A stretch of 64,000 nt of DNA from Alphaproteobacteria bacterium (GCA_004293935.1 RDZH01000013.1:1-64000), one strand, 5' to 3'; shown: positions 9,545 through 18,220, numbered from the stretch's first letter. Made by a program: numbers and translations. Notes: a model not told the origin generated them from the sequence alone.

Positions 9545-10114
9545 TTATAAACTAAGATGCAGCATAAATCTAGTGTTGCGTTGTATATAATAGTCGATTT
9601 TTTCTGCAAATGCCCCCGAACGTACCCCAAGAAACACTTGTGCGTGTCTTCCTACCGCTGCGCCAAGGGTAGCACGTGTGCCAAAAGAATGGCAAGAGAT
9701 GGATGCATGGGCAGTATTAGCGCGTATTTTTGAAGCATCGGATGCGCCTGCATCTGTTGCGATGATCACACAATCAAGCTGCTTAAAGGTAAGAGCGCGC
9801 ATGACATCCTCATAGCCTAACACTAAATCCCGCGCTTTTTGTGCAAGGCTGATATGGCGCAAGGCTGCTTCACGGTAGGCGTGTTCCCCTTGCCGTATGA
9901 GGGAGGAGGCATCGACTGCATAACCAAACCATGCACTGAAGGCATCGTGGCGGTGCATTCGCTCCCACACATCGGGATGTTCCCCAATCCAAAGGGACTG
10001 AGGAACGGGGAGTTTTTCCGATAAATCAAGCACGACACGCCCATCAGGAATAGGCACGCATCGTACTAATTGGGCGCGAGGTTTATGCTTGCGGTGCTTC
10101 GGATGTTTCACCAT
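9545..10114 (-). CDS. YlxR/DUF448-like RNA-binding protein, N-terminally short
   Basis: Its place between nusA and infB, and the stretch KPRAQLVRCVPIPDGRVVLDLSEKLP, identify it as the DUF448 (YlxR) protein of this operon, which binds RNA. Relatives in this group start with a Cys-containing segment (RTCI.C-like) before KP..LLR, and that is missing here. The C-terminal half (EDVMRALTFKQLDCVIIATDAGASDASKI) resembles the L7Ae-like domain often fused in alphaproteobacteria. The ATG at 10114 overlaps nusA by 32 bp; a GTG at 10135 is an alternative. Neither restores the missing Cys motif. Confidence 0.8.
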   Translation of the reverse strand: MVKHPKHRKHKPRAQLVRCVPIPDGRVVLDLSEKLPVPQSLWIGEHPDVWERMHRHDAFSAWFGYAVDASSLIRQGEHAYREAALRHISLAQKARDLVLGYEDVMRALTFKQLDCVIIATDAGASDASKIRANTAHASISCHSFGTRATLGAAVGRHAQVFLGVRSGAFAEKIDYYIQRNTRFMLHLSL

Positions 10115-11627
10115 CAAACCAATGCTCCAATTCACGTGCTTTCATAATCATCGATTCAACTTCGTGGAAGCTCATGCCGCTTAAGCGTTTTGGTGCTAAT
10201 TCAATGAACTCATCGGTTGCTAAATCTGCAAGATCTTCACGCGTTTTGATGCCGCCTTCTGCTAGAGCAATGATCAGATCACGCTTGCCTTCTAAACCTT
10301 CCATCTTCAATAAATCCTCAGAAATACCAAGAGCGGTTATCTTATCATGGAAGTGTTTTTCTTGCGTTTCAAGCCAATCACGCGCACGATTGCGTAACTC
10401 ATTGGCAACATCTTCATCAAAGCCTTCAATCGTTGCGAGATCCTCAAGTGGCACATAAGCGACTTCTTCAATGCTGGTGAAACCTTCCGTCACAAGCAAA
10501 TGCGCGATCACTTCTTCGACGTTCAATGCTTCAACAAACACGCCAGAGAGACGATCAAACTCGCCTGTGCGACGCTCAGATTCTTCAGCATCGGTGAGAA
10601 TGTCAATGCTCCATCCTGTTAACATGGAGGCAAGGCGCACATTCTGACCGCGACGACCAATCGCCATGCTTAATTGTTCATCAGGAACAACAACTTCAAC
10701 GCGGTTCGCTTCTTCATCTAAAACCACTTTGGTGACTTCTGCGGAAGATATGGCATTGACAATATAGTTGGCGGGATCGTTTGAATATTCGATAATATCG
10801 ACTTTTTCACCCTGCAATTCATTCACTACGGCTTGTACCCGCGCCCCGCGTACACCCACGCACGCTAACACTGGGTTGACACCGAATTCTTTCGCACGGA
10901 CTGCGATTTTAGCGCGTGATCCCGGATCACGTGCCACGGAGACGATTTCAACTGCGCCGTCATAGATTTCAGGCACTTCCATCGCAAAAAGTTTGCGCAT
11001 GAACTCAGGATGGGTACGCGAGAGTACGACTTGTGAACCTGCGCGCTCGCTGCTTACTTCTGAAATATAAGCGCGAATGCGATCACCTGTGCGGAATACT
11101 TCACGCGGGATGAGGTCTTGCTTGCGGATAAATCCTTCGGCATTACCAAAATCAACGGTGACATTGCCATATTCCATACGTTTGACAACACCGCTAATGA
11201 TCTCACCAACGCGATCCTTATATTCATTATATTGACGCATACGTTCGGCATCACGCACCTTTTGTACAATCACTTGCTTGGCGGTTTGTGCGGCAATGCG
11301 TCCGAAATCAATGGGGGGGAGAGGCTCTTTAATTTCTGTGCCTAGCTCATAGGTGGCATCTAAACGCTTTGCATCACTCAGTGACATTTCGCGCATTTCG
11401 TCTGCGATTTCTTCCACCACAGTGATAACGCGGAATAATTGTATTTCACCGGTTTTATTATCAATATACGCACGAATATCACGCTCCGTACCGTATTTTT
11501 TTCGTCCTGCAATCTGCACGGCTTGCGCCATCGCGTCAATGACGGATTGGCGATCAATTTGTTTTTCGCGTGCCACGGCATCCGCAATTTGAATAATCTC
11601 TGAACTACCAAAACTTAAACCAACCAT
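10083..11627 (-). CDS. nusA: Transcription termination/antitermination factor NusA
   Basis: NusA binds RNA polymerase and nascent RNA and controls pausing, termination and antitermination. Domains in order are the N-terminal polymerase-binding domain (to about 125), an S1 domain (GEIISGVVKRMEYGNVTVDFG), two KH domains (PVLACVGVRGARVQAVVNEL and SMAIGRRGQNVRLASMLTG) and C-terminal helix-hairpin-helix repeats (EEVAYVPLEDLATIEGFDEDVANELRNRA). The 514-residue length suits alphaproteobacteria. An AAGGAG site precedes the ATG. It is cotranscribed with rimP (46 bp upstream). Confidence 0.98.
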   Translation of the reverse strand: MVGLSFGSSEIIQIADAVAREKQIDRQSVIDAMAQAVQIAGRKKYGTERDIRAYIDNKTGEIQLFRVITVVEEIADEMREMSLSDAKRLDATYELGTEIKEPLPPIDFGRIAAQTAKQVIVQKVRDAERMRQYNEYKDRVGEIISGVVKRMEYGNVTVDFGNAEGFIRKQDLIPREVFRTGDRIRAYISEVSSERAGSQVVLSRTHPEFMRKLFAMEVPEIYDGAVEIVSVARDPGSRAKIAVRAKEFGVNPVLACVGVRGARVQAVVNELQGEKVDIIEYSNDPANYIVNAISSAEVTKVVLDEEANRVEVVVPDEQLSMAIGRRGQNVRLASMLTGWSIDILTDAEESERRTGEFDRLSGVFVEALNVEEVIAHLLVTEGFTSIEEVAYVPLEDLATIEGFDEDVANELRNRARDWLETQEKHFHDKITALGISEDLLKMEGLEGKRDLIIALAEGGIKTREDLADLATDEFIELAPKRLSGMSFHEVESMIMKARELEHWFDGETSEAPQA

Positions 11628-11673
11628 GTATGCGACTCCTTAGATGTTGATATGATGTTTTTTCTGTTATTTC

Positions 11674-12177
11674 TTAATGGGTAACACGTCCTGTGCGATG
11701 TGCTTCCAATAATGCATCGTTTAATATTAGTTTCGCTTTTAGAATCTTCGTATGAGGGATAATGTGCTGCGTACCATCAATTTCGATGGTGACATGACGC
11801 GCTTCTAGCGAGGCATCCACTAACATTCCTTTATAGCGTTTGCGTCCCTCTATCGGCACAGTAGTTTCGGCTTTCACTTCAAAGCCAACAAAACGCACAA
11901 AATCTTCGAGTGTCACGAGTGGGCGATCAATCCCCGGAGAGGTGACCTCTAAGTGATAGACTCCCGTGATAGGGTCATGTACATCCAACAAAGCAGATAC
12001 AGCATGGCTTACATTCGCGCAATCATCCACGTCAATCGCTACGCCATCATGGCGTTCGATCATTATTTGCAATGTCCGCCGTGAGGTGTTATCCGCAAAG
12101 GATACCATCACCAAGCGAAATCCCATGCCTTCGATGGTGGGGCGTAGTAAGGTTTCAAGGGTGTGTTGTAAATTCAT
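11674..12177 (-). CDS. rimP: Ribosome maturation factor RimP
   Basis: RimP assists late 30S maturation. The 167 residues from the ATG at 12177 include LRPTIEGMGFRLVMVSF, the DDCANVSHAVSALLDVHDP motif and the hallmark YHLEVTSPGIDRPL. Longer reading upstream uses a TTG at 12204 without support. It is the first recognisable gene of the minus-strand rimP-nusA-ylxR-infB-rbfA-truB-rpsO run. Confidence 0.95.
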   Translation of the reverse strand: MNLQHTLETLLRPTIEGMGFRLVMVSFADNTSRRTLQIMIERHDGVAIDVDDCANVSHAVSALLDVHDPITGVYHLEVTSPGIDRPLVTLEDFVRFVGFEVKAETTVPIEGRKRYKGMLVDASLEARHVTIEIDGTQHIIPHTKILKAKLILNDALLEAHRTGRVTH

Positions 12178-12210
12178 AAAGAATGTCTGAAGTGTTAGCA
12201 CCAACGCGCC

Positions 12211-12246
12211 TTAAAAAAAAGGCAGGGTATTGAACCCCGCCCGCTT
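12211..12246 (-). terminator. Terminator-like hairpin upstream of rimP
   Basis: On the minus strand GGCGGGGT pairs with ACCCTGCC around a short loop (12241-12221) and is followed by eight T residues (12220-12213). This is a convincing intrinsic-terminator shape that lies about 34 bases before the rimP start, in the transcript's own 5' region. No gene lies upstream to be terminated, so it may act as an attenuator for the operon. The opposite strand also has five T residues after the stem. Confidence 0.6.
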
Positions 12247-12378
12247 TTTGACATTCGCGTTTGATTTATTGATTTATTTATCTACCATAGTTTGTACGGT
12301 GGTTCAAGGATAAAATGCAGTCCCGTTTAAGGCACAACAAGGCTTGACTTTTTTTTGGGCAAGATTATGTTGAGGCGT

Positions 12379-13311
12379 ATGAATCCTTCTTGCACGCTCC
12401 CACATACTATTTCTTCTACGGCAGAGATCTTTGGTTTTGACTCGCATATGCCTGTACCTATTTTGGCATTGGATGATGCGCATATCCCTGAAATTGATCC
12501 GCATTATTGCTTTCATCCTGAAACAACAATGGCGATTATTGCGGGGTTTGCCTATGGGCGTAACGTGCTGGTGCAGGGGTTTCATGGTACGGGTAAATCC
12601 AGCCACATTGAGCAAGTGGCGGCGCGGCTGAGGTGGCCGTTGGTGCGCATTAACCTTGATGGGCATATTAGTCGGTTTGATTTGATTGGGCGTGATGCGA
12701 TTGTGCTGCGCGAAGGGGTGCAGGTCACGGAATTTCAAGAGGGATTGCTACCATGGGCGTTGTCACGCCCTGTGGCGTTACTGTTCGATGAATATGATGC
12801 AGCGCGCCCTGATGTGCTGTTTGTGTTACAACGTGTATTAGAAGCATCGGGCAAACTCACCTTGTTGGATCAAAATCGTGTGATGGATCGTCATCCTGAG
12901 TTTCGGTTATTTGCTACGGCGAATACGGTTGGGCTTGGGGATGCAACAGGGCTGTATCATGGCACGAATCCGATCAATCAAGGGCAGATGGATCGCTGGC
13001 AGATTGTTGTCGCACTCAATTATCTTTCCTTAGAAGAAGAGGTGCGTGTTATTTCTGCACATGTGCCGTCGCTTCTGGAACAAGAACGCTGCCTGATGGT
13101 GACATTTGCGCAACTGGTGCGCACTGCCTTTGCTAATGGCGATCTTTCCACCGTTATGTCCCCGCGTAGTGTCATCCATTGGGCAGAAAACCTAGAGATT
13201 TTTCACGATCGGGAGGTTGCTTTTCGTCTGACATTTGGCAATAAGTGCGATCAAACTGAAATGCCTTTGATCCGTGAACTGTATCAACGGGTGTTTGATG
13301 TTGCGCTGTAG
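12379..13311 (+). CDS. CobS-like AAA+ ATPase (cobaltochelatase CobS family)
   Basis: The protein closely follows the known CobS pattern, the ATPase subunit of aerobic cobaltochelatase that drives cobalt insertion into hydrogenobyrinate diamide. An N-terminal [17 protein letters not shown] segment is followed by Walker [10 protein letters not shown] (about residues 67-75), [16 protein letters not shown], Walker [13 protein letters not shown] (about 135-146) and the sensor region [19 protein letters not shown]. The ATG at 12379 has a GAGG site. The partner CobT is not next to it: two unknown genes follow, and no other cobalamin gene is in the window. It could serve a non-cobalamin MoxR-like role. 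Confidence 0.85.
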   Translation: MNPSCTLPHTISSTAEIFGFDSHMPVPILALDDAHIPEIDPHYCFHPETTMAIIAGFAYGRNVLVQGFHGTGKSSHIEQVAARLRWPLVRINLDGHISRFDLIGRDAIVLREGVQVTEFQEGLLPWALSRPVALLFDEYDAARPDVLFVLQRVLEASGKLTLLDQNRVMDRHPEFRLFATANTVGLGDATGLYHGTNPINQGQMDRWQIVVALNYLSLEEEVRVISAHVPSLLEQERCLMVTFAQLVRTAFANGDLSTVMSPRSVIHWAENLEIFHDREVAFRLTFGNKCDQTEMPLIRELYQRVFDVAL

Positions 13312-13358
13312 CATCTAACTGTGGTATGTTTGCACGGCAACATAGAGGACGGTCGTGT

Positions 13359-13592
13359 ATGCATCAAAAAGATTCGCTATTTTTATCTGATCCGCATCAT
13401 ATTTGTCGTGCATATTCGGAGGGGCGTATAGGTTGGCGTTTTGCTGTACGTGCCTTAAGGCTTGATAGTTATGAAGAATTAATCACTGAGATGCGCAATC
13501 ACTCGTTCAGCATTCCCATGCCAACGGAAGATGCCTCACGTGCATTGATGGAACGTCTGGATCAATTAATGTACCATGAGGATGAGCGATGA
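13359..13592 (+). CDS. Small unknown protein in the CobS-like operon
   Basis: I do not recognise this 77-residue protein. A GAGGA site nine bases before the ATG at 13359 and a 4-bp ATGA overlap with the next gene make it a likely real gene. It is soluble and mostly helical by composition, with SEGRIGWRFAVRALRLDSYEELITEM in the middle and no Cys. It lies 47 bp after the CobS-like ATPase, so the three genes form one probable operon. Confidence 0.7.
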   Translation: MHQKDSLFLSDPHHICRAYSEGRIGWRFAVRALRLDSYEELITEMRNHSFSIPMPTEDASRALMERLDQLMYHEDER

Positions 13593-15142
13593 ACAATGAA
13601 GATGCAACACAAGAACGTAAGCCTATTGGTCATCTCTATGTTTCGGTGGATACCTGCGCTGAATTGGGGGGGCAACCCTACCGCGTGCTAGAGGCATTGC
13701 GGGATGTCTATGCACTCACCAATCGTCGTACACTCACAGTGGTGGAAACGGCGCAAGGATTATTAGAAAAAACGGAATTTACCTCACCTGAGATGCTTGA
13801 GGTGTTTCCGCATTCTACTCGAAAATTTTCTGAATTTGCCCGCAATAATCCTGATATGGTGCAGATTATTGAAACGGAGAATTGTAAAAGATTTCGTGAC
13901 ACATTAGAAGAAATTATTTTTCCAGAAATGGTCGATCGCTTGGTGGATGTTGCCGAGGCTGCCATGATAAAGATGCAGGAACATGTATGGGCGCATTTGC
14001 AACAGCAGGATAGCACCAATCTTATGGGCAGAGAAATTGGTTGCGCCGATGATGTGCCAATATGTATAGAATATGGAGCAGCGCACCCGAATCAGCGTGA
14101 ACGACCGCTGGTGTTTGTGCCAAAAGAAGTCAATGATGCAGCAAAGATTGTCTTTCCTATGTGGAAAGCGGAGATGCAGAAAGATCCTAGTTTAAGCCGT
14201 GCCACCAAGCGGGATCTGCAAAAAAATGATATGGCAGTACTCATGCGCGCCGTACAAGAAGCAAAGGCGTGTACCCATACGATTTTAGCGAAACTTGAAC
14301 CCGAACTTGCCGAGGCAATGGGGGAGATGCCTGCACCGATTCTTGCCCATTATGAAGAAGAAGGCAGCATCCGTCTTGAGATGCTTAGGGAACATGCGCA
14401 TTTATATCACACTATGGCGTTTCCTGATGCGGATAGTTTGGGGGAATTAGAAAGTACGGTGCAAGCGGTGCGCTTTACCACCCTATGGCCGTGGACGCAT
14501 AAAAAAATGTTGCATGAAAGTGCGGCAGGGCGATTGGATGCTGAGCATCATAATGCCGCTGATAGATCGTACCTTAATTTATTTACGGCGCATTTGCCTG
14601 ATATGAGTCCGCCTGCTGATACGCTCTATGTGTTGCTTTCGCACGATATGCCACTGCGTCGACAATTCCTTGAAGTCACCACAGGGGTAGCGGAATATCT
14701 TCCGGGGAAAAAAGGCACTAAAGAAACCACCTATGGTGCAAGTGCTATTTATCGTCAAGAGCATATTCAGGATCGCCCCCTAGAGGAATATCCACATGAG
14801 GCAATTTTGGTGGGAGCGGAATTTGTGGAGCTGATGTATAAAGAAATCGTGGCATCCCTTGCGCCGTATATCACGAAAGAGGAGCGCAACACGCTGACAT
14901 CTATCATACGCGCCAACCACCCCAAGCACAGCACGAATGTTGCTGCAGCACTGCATCATGTGATGGATGGTGCATCCACTTTGCCCGATAGCTTGCACGC
15001 CGCACTCACGGTACTGACAGATGAAATTAATGATCTTGAGACCTATGTAGCACGTGATATTCAAGCCTTTGGTGAGATGGATAAGCGTGGAAATTATCAG
15101 AAGCAAAAAGCGACACGGCTTGCGCAGGGCTATGAGAGGTAG
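13589..15142 (+). CDS. Unknown 517-residue soluble protein, CobS-like operon
   Basis: I do not recognise the family. It starts inside the stop of the preceding small gene (ATGA) and is probably expressed with the CobS-like ATPase. It is acidic, helical and lacks a signal peptide or membrane helix. It is not CobT by eye: I see no acidic linker, no von Willebrand A domain and no MIDAS-type DxSxS. It occupies the position where a CobT-like partner would be expected. Its C-terminus (EMDKRGNYQKQKATRLAQGYER) is basic. The gene ends directly before a repeat island. Confidence 0.85.
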   Translation: MNNEDATQERKPIGHLYVSVDTCAELGGQPYRVLEALRDVYALTNRRTLTVVETAQGLLEKTEFTSPEMLEVFPHSTRKFSEFARNNPDMVQIIETENCKRFRDTLEEIIFPEMVDRLVDVAEAAMIKMQEHVWAHLQQQDSTNLMGREIGCADDVPICIEYGAAHPNQRERPLVFVPKEVNDAAKIVFPMWKAEMQKDPSLSRATKRDLQKNDMAVLMRAVQEAKACTHTILAKLEPELAEAMGEMPAPILAHYEEEGSIRLEMLREHAHLYHTMAFPDADSLGELESTVQAVRFTTLWPWTHKKMLHESAAGRLDAEHHNAADRSYLNLFTAHLPDMSPPADTLYVLLSHDMPLRRQFLEVTTGVAEYLPGKKGTKETTYGASAIYRQEHIQDRPLEEYPHEAILVGAEFVELMYKEIVASLAPYITKEERNTLTSIIRANHPKHSTNVAAALHHVMDGASTLPDSLHAALTVLTDEINDLETYVARDIQAFGEMDKRGNYQKQKATRLAQGYER

Positions 15143-15240
15143 AGACCTCTGCATAACTATCAATCCTTGTCATGCCAGCGAAGGCTGGTATCCATAATAT
15201 ACGATAGTTGCTGGATGCCTGCCTACGCAGGAGTGACATA
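15141..15240. repeat. MITE-like inverted-repeat element, copy 1
   Basis: This is the first of two adjacent copies filling the 399-base gap between the 517-residue gene and the decarboxylase gene. The left part reads AGAGACCTCTGCATAACT, then a TTGTCATGCC arm with the imperfect palindrome GCGAAGGCTGGTATCCA. The right arm has TGGATGCCTGCCTACGCAGG and GTGACAT. It lacks the outer right end seen in copy 2. The region holds no gene that I can support. Confidence 0.75.
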
Positions 15241-15282
15241 TTTGTACGCTTGTTCGGATTATAGAGAGCTATCTATTTATAA

Positions 15283-15406
15283 GAGACTTCTGCACCACTC
15301 TCACTTCTTGTCATACCCGCGCAGGCGGGTATCCATAAACTACTGTTTTTACTGGACTCCTGCCTTCGCAGGAATGACAAGATAGTGAGAGTTATACAGA
15401 AGTCTC
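15283..15406. repeat. MITE-like inverted-repeat element, copy 2 (most complete)
   Basis: The element is 124 bp with long terminal inverted repeats. The left end starts GAGACTTCTGCACCACTCTC and the right end finishes GAGAGTTATACAGAAGTCTC. Inside these are TTGTCATACCCGC...GTATCCA and TGGACTCCTGCCTTCGCAGG...ATGACAAG, again inverted. It encodes nothing. Related arms occur at 15141, 24523, 34691, 59759 and 63566, so it is a dispersed family of this genome. Confidence 0.85.
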
Positions 15407-15541
15407 ACTATATCATCAAAGCACTATAACTTAACGCTGCCTCATACTTCTTGCTGCTGTGCGTCATAAGATATGCTAGACGAACGTGTGAAAATATTCT
15501 ATATTTCCTCTGATAAGCACAGCTAGATAGAGACAATCATT

Positions 15542-16720
15542 ATGAGTACGAATCCATTTTCTGATAATCAACGTTTTTTTGCTCCGCTTGGTGCAGATGA
15601 CCATGCGCGACTGGATACGTTCTACAGTCAAATGCGTGAGGCGCAAAAGACGTTCACAGGATACCCTTGTAACCAAATCTATGATTATTCCGATTTAATG
15701 CGCTTTATGGGGCTTTCCTTGAATAATGTCGGTGATCCGTATGGCGATAGCACCTTCCGGATGCATTCACGCCAGTTTGAGCAAGAGGTGATCGCATGGT
15801 ATGCGGGGCTTACCCACGCTAAGCCGGATGAAACATGGGGTTATGTCACGAATGGTGGCACGGAGGGCAATTTATACGGCTTATATCTTGCGCGGGAACT
15901 CTACCCTAATGCTATTTTCTATTTCTCACAAGAAACACATTACAGCGTTGCTAAGAATTTGAATCTGCTTAATGTGCGCAATATCATGATCGCATCCCAA
16001 GAGAATGGTGAGATGGATTATGACGATTTGCGCGAAACCATCAAAATGCATCGTGATGTACCAGCGGTTGTATTGGTGAATATCGGCACAACAATGAAAG
16101 GGGCGATTGATAATGTTCAAGAAATCCAAGCTATTTTGCAACGCTTAAAAATACAACATAGCTATATTCATGCAGATGCGGCATTGAGTGGTATGATTTT
16201 GCCCTTTGTCGATGATCCGCAACCCTTTCGTTTCTCTGATGGGATTGATTCCATTTCTGTGAGTGGGCATAAACTGATTGGTTCACCAATGCCGTGCGGT
16301 ATTGTGCTTGCCAAGCGTAAAAATGTTGATGCGATTGCACGCTCGATAGAATATGTGGGGGTGTTGGATACCACCATTACAGGATCACGTAATGCGATTT
16401 CTCCGATGATTTTATGGTATGCCATGAAATGTGCGGGCGAACAAGGCTTTCGCGCTATTGTCGATGAGAGTATTCGTAATGCTGATTATGCGATTGCGGC
16501 ATTTGCTAAATACGGGATTCATGCATGGCGTAATCGCAACTCTATTACGGTAGTGTTTCCGCGTCCGAGCATGGAGACGCTTTATCATTGGCAAATGGCA
16601 CCAGAACATGCTATTGCTCATGTGATTACCTTGCCGCATGTCACCCCTGAAACGATTGATCGTTTGGTGGCGGATGTTGCAAAAGATCATGCTAGAGATA
16701 AACAGACGAGGGTATCCTAA
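15542..16720 (+). CDS. PLP-dependent histidine decarboxylase-like enzyme
   Basis: This is a fold-type I, group II decarboxylase that strongly resembles bacterial PLP-type histidine decarboxylase (His to histamine plus CO2). Key features are WGYVTNGGTEGN, THYSVAKNLN, NIGTTMKGAIDN, HADAALSGMILPFVDD and the PLP lysine in SVSGHKLIG (Lys about 244). The 392-residue length matches the short Enterobacteriaceae-type enzyme. Its stop is immediately followed by the ATG of an ACT-domain gene and then an agmatinase-like gene, so a role feeding an amine pathway is plausible. Substrate cannot be fixed from sequence alone; histidine is the best guess. Confidence 0.85.
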   Translation: MSTNPFSDNQRFFAPLGADDHARLDTFYSQMREAQKTFTGYPCNQIYDYSDLMRFMGLSLNNVGDPYGDSTFRMHSRQFEQEVIAWYAGLTHAKPDETWGYVTNGGTEGNLYGLYLARELYPNAIFYFSQETHYSVAKNLNLLNVRNIMIASQENGEMDYDDLRETIKMHRDVPAVVLVNIGTTMKGAIDNVQEIQAILQRLKIQHSYIHADAALSGMILPFVDDPQPFRFSDGIDSISVSGHKLIGSPMPCGIVLAKRKNVDAIARSIEYVGVLDTTITGSRNAISPMILWYAMKCAGEQGFRAIVDESIRNADYAIAAFAKYGIHAWRNRNSITVVFPRPSMETLYHWQMAPEHAIAHVITLPHVTPETIDRLVADVAKDHARDKQTRVS

Positions 16721-17119
16721 ATGAAACAAATACAGATTATTGTTCCAAATCGTACAGGTGTTTTGGATGAAGTGCTGGAAGTGCTTGCGCACGCTCATAT
16801 CAATGTTGAATCCGTTGATGTGGAATCGATGGGAAGTAATGGTGTGATTGCATTGATGGTTGATCATTATGAAGATGCGTTTAAGCTGCTCTCTCATGCG
16901 GGTTATTCTGCCGTATCGGAAGATGTTTTGGTGTTGACTGTGCCTGATAAGCCCGGCGCGCTTGGTAAAATATCGCATCAATTACATGAAGCCAATATCG
17001 GTATTCGTAGCTTGCGCATCTTGTCACGTTCTGAAGGGCATACGACTGTAGGGCTGGTGTGCGAAGATCATGATGCTGCATCAAAATTATTGCATGATGC
17101 ATTGGCAGTAGCGCGTTAA
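16721..17119 (+). CDS. Tandem ACT-domain protein
   Basis: The 132 residues form two ACT-like domains: residues 1-68 start with IQIIVPNRTGVLDEVLEVLAHAHINVESV, and 70-132 start with LVLTVPDKPGALGKISHQLHEANIGIRSL. ACT domains bind amino acids and regulate metabolic enzymes. There is no catalytic domain. The gene begins on the base after the decarboxylase stop, so it is probably a regulatory subunit or sensor for that enzyme; this is inference from position. Confidence 0.85.
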   Translation: MKQIQIIVPNRTGVLDEVLEVLAHAHINVESVDVESMGSNGVIALMVDHYEDAFKLLSHAGYSAVSEDVLVLTVPDKPGALGKISHQLHEANIGIRSLRILSRSEGHTTVGLVCEDHDAASKLLHDALAVAR

Positions 17120-17147
17120 GTTCATTTTGGGATATGAGGTACGGACT

Positions 17148-18071
17148 ATGGATATTCTGCCTAGCCGCCAAGGCTTTTTGAAACTTCCCCCTGAAGATGC
17201 GGTAGGCTATGAAGACGCTCGTGCCGTCATTGTGCCGTTTGGTTTGGAAGCCTCGGTGAGTTATGGCGGAGGTACATCGCGGGGGCCACAGGCAATGATT
17301 GATGCCTCCCCTGAATTGGAATTATTCGATGAAACGCTCTGGTGTGAACCGTACCGTTATCTGAATCTTGTGACGTTACCTCCACTAAAACGCTTAGAAA
17401 CTATTGCGCAAACCTTGGATGCAGCGGAAGCAGTGATTGAACAATTATTGGTGGACGGCAAATTTCCCATGACCTTTGGGGGGGAACATAGCATCACGGC
17501 AGGTACGATACGCCCTTTTGCGCGCCGTTATCCTGACCTTGCGATCCTCCATTTTGATGCTCATGCTGATTTACGTGATGGCTATATGGGCGAGCATTAC
17601 AGCCACGCTGCCGCATTACGTCGTTGTATTGATGATGATAAAGTGCAGGGCAGGGGGGAGCATCTGACGTTGGTTTCGTGTGGTATTAGAAATATCTCTG
17701 CGAGTGAAATCCCGTTTTATGAGGCTAATAAGCACCGCATCCATATCTATTGGGGCAAAGATATGGCTTCGTGGAATGTGCGTGAGATTGTCGAGCATCT
17801 ACGTGGGCGACATGTGTATCTGACGTTTGATGTGGATGGTCTGGATGCAAGCCTTATGTCTGCCACGGGTACGCCTGAGCCGGGAGGGCTGTTTTGGGCT
17901 GATGCGATGGCGATTATCCGCGCTGCCAGTGAGGTATGCACCATTGTTGGGGCAGATGTGAATGAATTAGCACCGATTGACGGCTTTCATTGTTATGATT
18001 TTCTTGCAGCGAAACTTGCATATAAAATTATGAGTTACGCGCTATACTCATCGCCCACGCACGATGCGTAG
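17148..18071 (+). CDS. speB: Agmatinase/arginase (ureohydrolase) family enzyme
   Basis: Ureohydrolases use a binuclear Mn centre to remove urea from agmatine or arginine. The ligand motifs are all present: GGEHS (about residues 112-116), DAHADLRD and FDVDGLDASLMSATGTPEPGG. Agmatinase is the likeliest function, yielding putrescine; related guanidino-acid hydrolases cannot be excluded. A GAGGT site precedes the ATG at 17148, giving 307 residues. The last ten or so codons and the stop lie inside a repeat copied at 47204, so the native C-terminus was probably replaced. Confidence 0.85.
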   Translation: MDILPSRQGFLKLPPEDAVGYEDARAVIVPFGLEASVSYGGGTSRGPQAMIDASPELELFDETLWCEPYRYLNLVTLPPLKRLETIAQTLDAAEAVIEQLLVDGKFPMTFGGEHSITAGTIRPFARRYPDLAILHFDAHADLRDGYMGEHYSHAAALRRCIDDDKVQGRGEHLTLVSCGIRNISASEIPFYEANKHRIHIYWGKDMASWNVREIVEHLRGRHVYLTFDVDGLDASLMSATGTPEPGGLFWADAMAIIRAASEVCTIVGADVNELAPIDGFHCYDFLAAKLAYKIMSYALYSSPTHDA

Positions 18072-18164
18072 TATCTAAATGTGGAAACGATGAGTATTTT
18101 TGAATAAGATATACCCTTCATTGCACTTTAAGGACTCAACTCCTTGAAGTGAAATGGGTATATT
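18041..18164. repeat. Two-hairpin dispersed repeat, copy A
   Basis: This about 124-bp segment is nearly identical to 47204-47326. The first half folds by ATACTCATCG (18045-18054) pairing with CGATGAGTAT (18088-18097), followed by T residues. The second half is a long imperfect palindrome from ATATACCC (18109) to GGGTATAT (about 18163), centred on AAGGACTCAACTCCTT. The first 31 bases overlap the end of the agmatinase gene, including its stop. It may be a mobile palindromic element, a structured RNA or a terminator pair. Confidence 0.85.
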
Positions 18165-18220
18165 ATGCGCAATTCGCTGCATAAACTCGTGTGATTACGG
18201 CGTTTTGTGCAAGAAAAGAT

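Noticed and set aside
13589-15142. CobT subunit of cobaltochelatase
   Set aside because: Position after a CobS-like gene suggested it, but the sequence shows no CobT acidic linker, von Willebrand A domain or MIDAS motif.
15141-15406. CRISPR array
   Set aside because: The adjacent repeats are two inverted-repeat elements of unequal completeness, not regularly spaced direct repeats with unique spacers, and there are no cas genes.
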